From Lachnospiraceae bacterium (lineage in GTDB: Bacteria > Bacillota > Clostridia > Lachnospirales > Lachnospiraceae): 21,410 bases of DNA. The stretch is from the NCBI GenBank assembly GCA_021202715.1, contig JAJQCL010000142.1:1887-23296 (forward strand), written 5' to 3'. Below are positions 15,622-21,410 of the stretch, in pieces; positions within the stretch are counted from its first letter, which is position 1, and the number at the start of each line of letters is the position of its first letter. Both the position numbers and the translations under genes were made by a program. The notes under the pieces are model-generated. The model made no database searches. It saw only the letters and a list, made by a program, of their open reading frames with translations, and was not told the DNA's origin.

Positions 15622-17610
15622 TCACATCCCTGCCACTCCGATCGCCACCGGAAGCAGCAGCACTGCCGACGACAGCAGAATCGTCGTAGTCGTCTTCCTG
15701 CAGGTCCGTGAGAAAAACAGGATCACTCCCACTGCCAGTCCTCCCACGAGGCAGCGGATGACTCCAACCAGGACAAAAACTGCCCAGACCGGCAGTCCGG
15801 CGGGAAGACCGCTGAATTCGGACAGGCTGCCGGCGGGAACCCACAGCATCGGCAGCGTATAGTTGCGGGCGACCATGATGTACTGCGGCAGGTAGGCCAC
15901 GCCCATCGCCAGCAGTGCATACAGGAGACTTTGCCGCCGCTTATTACGCGCAACCCTCTCTTCCTTTCCGGCCGTGACGATATGCACCTGTACGCCTGTC
16001 TCATACTCCACGGCAAAGAGCCCTGAGAGAGCCAGGATCAACACGAAGAACAGCTTTCCGGTATTAATGCAGTCATCCCGGATCCCCTGTCCCCGGAAGA
16101 GACGGCCATAGCCGCTGGCGTACACGAAATACTCCCCCTCCTCCAGGCTCTCATACTGCTCCCGGGCCTCCTCGAAACCACTTTCTGACTCCAGCTTGCT
16201 CTCCAGACGGAGCAGCAGGCTCTCCAGAATCTCCGGCTCGTCCCCGTACTGCTCGCTGAGCGCCTCGATCTGTTCATGGATTGATGCGAAATACTCTTCT
16301 TCCGCCCGGATCCAGGCATCCTTCTCCTCGTCCGGCGCGCCGTTTAAGATCTCCGCATACTGGCGGTAATACACATCGTTCGGCGTATCAAAGTTCCTGT
16401 AGGAAAAGACCTGTACGACGATCAGCAGAAGCAACAAGACGGCTCCTCCGTGCATCCGGAGGAGTTTTTTTGCTTCCTGAAATGGCAGACTTACAGATGG
16501 TCTTCTCCCCGTAAGACGCATCCCGGCCAGGATTCCGGACCGGTCCACGGCGATCGGCGAGGTGCGGCTATCTGCCAAAGCTCCAAACCCCAGCGAAAGA
16601 CCGATACTCAAGACCTGTAGCAAAAGGATAACCGGAACCTGCCAGACCGGATAGGACAGGCAATTCATAAAGAGGCAGTTCTGATAGAGTCCGGCGGTAT
16701 CCTCCCAGAAAAACGGACTGAGGGTGCGCAGCCACAGATTCGCCGTCTGCCCTAGGAAAACAGCTGCGGCGGAGAACAGAAAGATCACTGCGAACAGAAG
16801 CACGATCTGAGACAGGCACTCGCACAGGAGAAAGAAAAGCGCTCCGACCGCCAGACCCCAGAGGCATTTGTGCGCCGCAAATATAACCAGAAAGGTCCCC
16901 ACAGACACAGCCATCGGGCACAGGGTGAAGCCATACACCGACTGCACCGGGCGACTCAGGTCGCCATACCCCAGCGTCAGCCCGGTCAGAAGAAAATTGG
17001 TCCCGTACAGCAACAGGACACCCGCCAGCATGAAGGTGAGCATCGCAGAAAATTTGTGCAGATACAGGGCTGCATGTCCCTTTTTCAGAGGGCGAAGCAG
17101 CGACAGGCAGCCGTCGGCCCGCTCCTGGACGACCAGGATCATACCCGCACAGACCGCGAACAGGCAGAGCAGCAAGTCGGTCAGACGCCATCCGGTCAGG
17201 CACTCGATGCCGCCGGAGAAGGATACCTCCGGAGAAATATCCGCCAGCGCCTGATACACCTCTGTCGAACGCTGCAGCGTACGGAAGGAGAAGCTGTCTT
17301 CCTCTGAGAAGCTCCCGGCCTTTAGCATCACCTGATAGCGATCCGCCATCTCCTGCAGCGTCTCCGCATACCCTTCCGCCTCTACGATGCGAGCAAGGGC
17401 CGCCTGCTCCAGCTCGGTGTCCCCGTCCAATGCGTCCCCATCCAGATATGCCTCATAGGTTTCCCGGATGTCAGACATGGTATATCCGCAGCCCTCCTCC
17501 ACCTCTCCGGTGCAGTATCCATAATACAGGCAGGCATTCAGGACGATCAGCGCCAGCAGAAGAAGGACAATATAGCGATTTGAGAGGATTTTCTTCCATT
17601 CCCAGATCAT
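15622..17610 (-). CDS. ABC-2-type transporter permease with two large extracytoplasmic segments
   Basis: This 662-residue membrane protein is the channel partner of the ATPase encoded just before it. It looks like two fused half-permeases. The first has a membrane helix at 12-30, a long polar extracytoplasmic stretch (about 33-142), then about six helices up to 345. The second repeats the plan: helix at 388-403 (AVLLLLLIVVQVFSYRNF), an acidic, helical extracytoplasmic stretch (about 405-515, rich in Glu), then helices at about 518-535, 562-580, 607-634 and 640-660. Its ATG overlaps the ATPase stop as ATGA, and GGAGGAGGG precedes it, so the two genes are translationally coupled. The substrate is unknown; peptide, antibiotic or lipid export are typical for such pairs. 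Confidence 0.8.
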   Translation of the reverse strand: MIWEWKKILSNRYIVLLLLALIVLNACLYYGYCTGEVEEGCGYTMSDIRETYEAYLDGDALDGDTELEQAALARIVEAEGYAETLQEMADRYQVMLKAGSFSEEDSFSFRTLQRSTEVYQALADISPEVSFSGGIECLTGWRLTDLLLCLFAVCAGMILVVQERADGCLSLLRPLKKGHAALYLHKFSAMLTFMLAGVLLLYGTNFLLTGLTLGYGDLSRPVQSVYGFTLCPMAVSVGTFLVIFAAHKCLWGLAVGALFFLLCECLSQIVLLFAVIFLFSAAAVFLGQTANLWLRTLSPFFWEDTAGLYQNCLFMNCLSYPVWQVPVILLLQVLSIGLSLGFGALADSRTSPIAVDRSGILAGMRLTGRRPSVSLPFQEAKKLLRMHGGAVLLLLLIVVQVFSYRNFDTPNDVYYRQYAEILNGAPDEEKDAWIRAEEEYFASIHEQIEALSEQYGDEPEILESLLLRLESKLESESGFEEAREQYESLEEGEYFVYASGYGRLFRGQGIRDDCINTGKLFFVLILALSGLFAVEYETGVQVHIVTAGKEERVARNKRRQSLLYALLAMGVAYLPQYIMVARNYTLPMLWVPAGSLSEFSGLPAGLPVWAVFVLVGVIRCLVGGLAVGVILFFSRTCRKTTTTILLSSAVLLLPVAIGVAGM

Positions 17611-18485
17611 CTCATTCCCTCCTCCCCAAAATGATAGAGATAGACGTCCTCCAGAGTCGGCGTTACCTCCCGGATCTCGTAGGGCGACTCCGGCTTCTCC
17701 GCAGAGAGGAATCGGACGCAGATTCGGTGCTGCGTCCGGGTCACGCTGCTGACCCTCTTCCGCCTCTCCGCCTGCTTCCAGGCGGATTCCGGGAGGCTCA
17801 TCTCCCACACCTGCCCCTGGATCTCCTGCATCAGATCCCAGGCGGAGGCCTGCCGCAGAAGCCGACCGTCAGAGAGGAGAAGAATTTCTTTGGAAACAAA
17901 TTCCACATCCGGGACCACATGTGTCGAGATCAGTACGATCTTCTTCTCCGCAATCTCCGAAACCAGGTTGCGCACGGCGATCCGCTGCCGGGGATCAAGC
18001 CCCGCGGTGGGCTCATCCAGGATCAGGATCTCCGGATCTCCGAGCAGCGCCTGCGCCAGCAGCAGCCTCTGTTTCATCCCGCCGGAAAAGCTGCGGATCG
18101 TCTTCTTCCGCTCTTCCCGGAGTGAGACCAGCCCCAGCGCCCAGTCGATGCGCTGGGCCGCACACGCCCGATTCAAATCCCGCAAGGAGGCAATGTAATA
18201 CAGGAATTCCTCCGCCGTAAACCCGGGATAAAACGCCTGCTGCTGCGGCATGTATCCGACTTTGGCGCGGAAAGCGCTTCCCATGGCCCGGATCTCCTGT
18301 CCGTTGAAACGAATCTCACCCGAGGTCTGCGGCAGGTTCCCCGTCAGTATGTTCATCAGCGTGCTTTTTCCGGCTCCATTGGGACCGAGCAGGCCATAGA
18401 TTCCTTCAGTCAGCGTCAGGCTCACCCCATCCAGCGCCTGCTTCGTCCCATATCGTTTCGTCAGCCGTTCAAATGTCAGTTCCAT
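17607..18485 (-). CDS. ABC transporter ATP-binding protein
   Basis: This 292-residue ATPase energises the permease encoded directly after it. All motifs are intact: Walker A GPNGAGKST (34-42), Q-loop at Gln81-Gln83 (YMPQQQAF), signature FSGGMKQR (133-140), Walker B ILILDEP (153-159), D-loop AGLD, and the switch His189 in ISTHV. The first ~210 residues match the CcmA/ABC-2 exporter class; the C-terminal ~80 residues form an accessory domain ending in TPTLEDVYLYHFGEEGMR, as is common in this group. AAGGGGGG lies upstream of the start. It begins 21 bp after the lipoprotein gene, so the three genes form one operon. Confidence 0.93.
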   Translation of the reverse strand: MELTFERLTKRYGTKQALDGVSLTLTEGIYGLLGPNGAGKSTLMNILTGNLPQTSGEIRFNGQEIRAMGSAFRAKVGYMPQQQAFYPGFTAEEFLYYIASLRDLNRACAAQRIDWALGLVSLREERKKTIRSFSGGMKQRLLLAQALLGDPEILILDEPTAGLDPRQRIAVRNLVSEIAEKKIVLISTHVVPDVEFVSKEILLLSDGRLLRQASAWDLMQEIQGQVWEMSLPESAWKQAERRKRVSSVTRTQHRICVRFLSAEKPESPYEIREVTPTLEDVYLYHFGEEGMR

Positions 18486-18506
18486 ATATTTTCCCCCCTT
18501 TCCCGC

Positions 18507-19976
18507 TTAGCTGATGCCCGAAATATTTTCATAATCATCCGCGTAATAGTCACTCTTGCGAAGAATCAGCGGCACGGCGTCCGAGGCCGTCACGAAATAA
18601 TCCTTTGTCTCCAGATCCGGGCTGAACCGTTCATAATCGCTCGCTCCCTGGTTGGCGATCTGTCTGACGGCTCCCGTATAGATGTCGATGTACCAGAAGC
18701 TGTATTCTCTGCTCTCTAGCTTCTGATTGCAGATTACCTTCCCGTCTTCAAGGCGGTATTCCATAATGTTATCTGTCTGCAGCAGACACACATGCTGTCC
18801 CGTAAGCAGGTCGTAGAGCCAGATATCCGAAGCGCCGGTCTCCTTATCCCGGGTCACATAGGCGATCACATCCCCGTAGCAGGTCCGCCCCAGGTCTGAG
18901 GCGATCACATAGTCCGTGGTTAGCAGCTCATAGCTGTCCGTATCGATCTCATACAGACGCAGCTCCTGTTCGCGGTGCGTATATTCGTACTCGCTTTCAT
19001 AATTAAAATAGCTCTCTCCCGCGTAGTCTTCCTCCACAGCTCCCTGCTCCGCATAATACTCCTCAACACTGAGAAAAGGTTCCTCCTCGGTATTCACACC
19101 CGTATAGATCATGGCAAAGGAGCTGTCGCATCCGCCCAGGAACGTGATCTCCCGGCAGTCTTCAAAGGTCAGCTCCCTGCTCGTCCCCTCCTCCAGATTG
19201 ACCTGCACGAGGATGACTCCTTCCACGTCTTCCCGCATGCCGGATACGTCCCCGTAATCCACTTCCGTCTCTGTGAAAACAGAGATCGTGTAGTAGATAT
19301 ACGAGTGAGAGAAATACAGCTGACTCACGGTACAGTAGCTGGTATCATCCGGAAGAGTTGTTTTTACAATAATCTCACGACTGTTGTCTGCCGGATCTGT
19401 GCTGCGCAGGGAAACGGACTCTTCGTCTGCCACCACCGCATACCACAGTCCGTTCCATACGCCGACAGACTCCGCATCGCCCTGCCAGGCCACGCAGGTC
19501 GCATCCGTATGCGAGCATCCCTGCTGCGAGCACAGGACCGAGGATTTCCCGGATTCACAGTCATAATAGCGAAGGGTGGTATTAAAATAGTAGATTCCCT
19601 CTCCGTCCGCCGAAGTCTGTGCCTTTCTAAACGAACAGTTACTGTTCGTCGTAAATGGATTTTCCGTGGACCATTCATAGGCCGCATCCTGTGAAATATT
19701 TTCCGTATTTTCCTCTGTATCATCACCTGTATTTCCTTCTGTACTGTCTCCTGTATTTTTCCCGGCGCTTTCTCCTGTCCCTTCCTCGGTGCTGTTTTCG
19801 GCACTGTTTTCTGTGCTGTCCCCTTCGCTCGTCCCGGTCACAGCCGCGACAGCTTCTGTCTCTGCCTTACCGCCTGAACCGGCCAGACAGCCGGTCAGGG
19901 ACAGCGAAAGCGATAAAAGGACTGCGAGAAAAAATGTGATTTTACCCTTTCCTTTGCCTTTTGATCTTTGATTCAT
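18507..19976 (-). CDS. Secreted lipoprotein with Cys/His motif and beta-propeller-like domain
   Basis: The protein is 489 residues. A Lys/Arg-rich start, a hydrophobic stretch (13-28) and lipobox LSLTGC give a lipidated Cys30 anchored on the outer face of the membrane. Residues 44-95 are a low-complexity linker of Ser, Thr, Glu, Gly and Asn. From about 100 on, repeated short strands (EGIYYFNTTLRYYDCESGK, GLWYAVVADEESVSL, SYIYYTISVF, DIWLYDLLTGQHVCLL, EYSFWYIDIYTGAVRQI) suggest a beta propeller of the DUF5050-like kind. The motif C149-x4-C154-x-H156-x4-C161 (LCSQQGCSHTDATC) looks like the Cys/His cluster I recall from related Firmicutes lipoproteins. GGGGAGG lies 7 bases before the start. It probably acts with the ABC transporter, perhaps sensing or binding its substrate. 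Confidence 0.8.
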   Translation of the reverse strand: MNQRSKGKGKGKITFFLAVLLSLSLSLTGCLAGSGGKAETEAVAAVTGTSEGDSTENSAENSTEEGTGESAGKNTGDSTEGNTGDDTEENTENISQDAAYEWSTENPFTTNSNCSFRKAQTSADGEGIYYFNTTLRYYDCESGKSSVLCSQQGCSHTDATCVAWQGDAESVGVWNGLWYAVVADEESVSLRSTDPADNSREIIVKTTLPDDTSYCTVSQLYFSHSYIYYTISVFTETEVDYGDVSGMREDVEGVILVQVNLEEGTSRELTFEDCREITFLGGCDSSFAMIYTGVNTEEEPFLSVEEYYAEQGAVEEDYAGESYFNYESEYEYTHREQELRLYEIDTDSYELLTTDYVIASDLGRTCYGDVIAYVTRDKETGASDIWLYDLLTGQHVCLLQTDNIMEYRLEDGKVICNQKLESREYSFWYIDIYTGAVRQIANQGASDYERFSPDLETKDYFVTASDAVPLILRKSDYYADDYENISGIS

Positions 19977-20020
19977 TCCTATACCTCCCCATATACAAGA
20001 TTTTTATCGTCCCGTACTGA

Positions 20021-20088
20021 ATCATAACGGAAAAGCTGAAAGAACATGACGTGAAAGTTCGGAAGATTTTTCAAGAAAAGTCGAAAGA
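20021..20088 (-). promoter_or_regulatory. Three direct repeats upstream of the lipoprotein/ABC operon
   Basis: On the minus strand three related 14-mers occur: TCTTTCGACTTTTC (20088-20075), TCTTCCGAACTTTC (20066-20053) and TCTTTCAGCTTTTC (20043-20030). Their starts are 22 and 23 bp apart, two helical turns, all on one face of the DNA. A -10-like TATGAT follows at 20026-20021. This layout is typical of sites for response regulators. No two-component genes are in the window. Confidence 0.5.
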
Positions 20089-20145
20089 TTGTTTTAAGAT
20101 ACAGCAGCGGCGAAAGCTGTCTCTCACTGTTCTGAAAAAAGATGA

Positions 20146-20174
20146 TTGTACCATTTGTTTGAATTTTGTATAAT
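20146..20174 (+). promoter_or_regulatory. Sigma-A-type promoter of the truncated AraC gene
   Basis: TTGTAC (20146-20151) and a consensus TATAAT (20169-20174) are separated by 17 bp, giving a start of transcription near 20181 and a leader of about 36 bases with AGGAGG at 20205-20210. Confidence 0.6.
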
Positions 20175-20216
20175 AATCACGCAAGGAACTCACGACAGGG
20201 ATTTAGGAGGAAGTCA

Positions 20217-20963
20217 ATGAACGCAGAACTCTCCCGCATGCTGAAACGAATCACTCCCGAAGAGAAGGCGGCTTTAAGCGGTCAGGAAAACGTCCAATGG
20301 TCCATTTATACCGATCAGCCGCAGCAAAATGTTGTCGAACACGAAAAGCTGCTGGAGAGCAACGGATTAATCACCGCACGAAAACACACGCGTTTCGTCT
20401 ATTTTCCGCCTCATAAGCACAACTATGTGGAATTCTTTTACGTCCTGTCAGGATCCGTGACCCACAGGGTGGAAGGAACGGAACTGGTCGTGGGGAGCGG
20501 CGAACTGCTGTTTATGAACCAGTACACCGAGCATGAGATTCTCCCCTGCGGAGAGAACGATATTGCAATGAATCTGATTATCATGCCCGCTTTCTTTGAA
20601 CAGGTCAGGGAGATGGTCGGACAGGAAAACATCCTCGCAGAATTTATGGTCAATATCCTTCAGCAGAAGGGCAGCGCCGCGCAGTACCTGTATTTTCCCG
20701 TGGCAAATGACTTTTGTATTCAAAACCTCGCAGAAAACATCGTCTATGCCATATTATGCAAACAGCACAACGAGGAGCGGGTTCTCGGCATCTCCATGGG
20801 TCTGCTGGGGTCTGGTAAACGGCGGACGGCCCACCAGCGAGTTTCCCTCTCACCTGATGAACCACGAGGTCAAGAAAGCGGCCTCCGGCGGCAAGCACCG
20901 TGTTATTTATCACGCTCATCCTGCCAACACCATCGCCCTGACCTTCGTGCTGCCCCTGAGTGA
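20217..20963 (+). pseudogene. AraC-type regulator truncated after its cupin domain
   Basis: From an ATG with AGGAGG 6 bases upstream, about 197 residues match the sensor half of a cupin AraC regulator: LKRITPEEK, FVYFPPHKHNYVEFFYVLSG (His66, His68, Glu72), GELLFMNQYTEHE and NLAENIVYAILCKQHNEE. The expected remaining ~100-residue DNA-binding half is absent. At 20798-20814 the sequence changes to a rhaD gene in another frame, so the translation continues as 51 unrelated residues to a stop at 20961-20963. Without helix-turn-helix the product cannot act as a regulator. It is divergent from the lipoprotein/ABC operon, which it or its intact ancestor may have controlled. Confidence 0.8.
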
Positions 20964-21324
20964 CGAGGCATTCACCCGCGAGCTGTGGGAAATGGCCACC
21001 GAATGCCCGGTGGTGTTTCCCTCTGGCATCGGCGTGGTGCCGTGGATGGTGCCCGGCGGGCGTGACATCGCTGTCGCCACCTCCGAGCTGATGAAGCAGT
21101 ATGACGTGGCCATCTGGGCGCATCACGGGATGTTCTGCTCCGGCGAGGACTTCGACCTGACTTTCGGCCTGATGCACACGGTCGAGAAGTCCGCCGAGAT
21201 TCTGGTGAAGGTCATTTCCATGACCGGCGGCTCCAAGCGGCAGACCATCCAGCCGGACGAATTCCGTCATCTGGCAGTAGACTTCGGCGTGACGCTGCCC
21301 GAGAAGTTCCTGTACGAGAAATAA
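20806..21324 (+). pseudogene. rhaD: 3' part of a rhamnulose-1-phosphate aldolase gene
   Basis: From WGLVNGGRPTSEFPSH to the TAA at 21322-21324 about 172 codons match the C-terminal two thirds of RhaD, the zinc class II aldolase that splits rhamnulose-1-phosphate into DHAP and lactaldehyde. Zinc ligands are visible: the two His of YHAHPANTIALTF (codons at 20911 and 20917) and a His of WAHHGMF (codons at 21121 and 21124). LWEMATECPVVFPSGIGVVP and FGLMHTVEKSAEILVK also fit. The first ~100 residues of the normal ~275 are missing, replaced by the AraC fragment in another frame; there is no start codon or ribosome binding site. Codons (GTG, CTG, GGC, CCC) look richer in G/C third positions than the adjacent AraC fragment, in line with a different origin. 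Confidence 0.8.
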
Positions 21325-21359
21325 CCTGACAGGCAATGATTTCGGTCACACTTTAAGGT

Positions 21360-21410
21360 ATGAACCCTTTCATTTTAATCACCATCGAAGACTTCAAGAC
21401 GCTGTTCTGC
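21360..21410 (+). CDS. Possible start of an unrecognised gene, cut by the window end
   Basis: An ATG at 21360 opens a frame of 17 codons to the end of the window, MNPFILITIEDFKTLFC. The upstream TTTAAGGT is a weak ribosome binding site very close to the ATG. It lies 35 bp after the rhaD stop. Such a short stretch does not allow a family call. Confidence 0.25.
   Translation, partial: MNPFILITIEDFKTLFC

Noticed and set aside
20217..20963. An AraC-RhaD fusion protein
   Set aside because: The rhaD part is in a different frame from the AraC part, so no fusion is made; the tail after residue ~197 is out-of-frame translation.

Overview
The window looks like a gut-type, GC-rich Clostridia chromosome or metagenomic contig, most likely Lachnospiraceae-like. 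The basis is the strong purine-rich ribosome binding sites, several AraC-family regulators beside glycoside hydrolase genes, GPH-type sugar symport without a SusC/D pair, and a lipoprotein/ABC cassette of a type I associate with Firmicutes. No rRNA, tRNA, CRISPR array or recognisable transposase is visible.

Bases 181-12248 form a carbohydrate-utilisation locus. A minus-strand run of six closely spaced genes reads from 10919 down to 1374: GH3 beta-glucosidase, a small two-helix membrane protein, a GH78-like alpha-L-rhamnosidase, a GH5 exo-glucanase-like enzyme, a GPH/MelB-type sugar cation symporter, and a GH42 beta-galactosidase. It is bracketed by two AraC-type regulators, one divergent from the GH3 gene (11160-12248) and one convergent on the GH42 gene (181-1377, overlapping by 4 bp). 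No hydrolase has a visible signal peptide, so the picture is import of a glycoside or small oligosaccharide followed by hydrolysis in the cytoplasm.

Bases 12249-14910 hold an intergenic repeat cluster and a second, paralogous GH3 gene. That gene is split by one in-frame TAG codon exactly where the paralogue has a tyrosine; every other intact gene here ends in TAA or TGA.

Bases 14911-15600 look damaged. A minus-strand remnant of a small, probably secreted protein keeps its own terminator, and an unrecognised plus-strand C-terminal remnant meets it head to head, both lacking their 5' parts.

Bases 15622-19976 hold a three-gene minus-strand cassette: a lipoprotein with a Cys/His motif, an ABC ATPase and a large ABC-2-type permease. 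Three 14-bp direct repeats spaced 22-23 bp apart lie upstream, resembling a response-regulator site. Divergent from it is an AraC-type gene cut off after about 197 residues and joined out of frame, at a 7-bp direct repeat, to the last 172 codons of a rhamnulose-1-phosphate aldolase (rhaD). This last join may be a genuine recombination or an assembly chimera.
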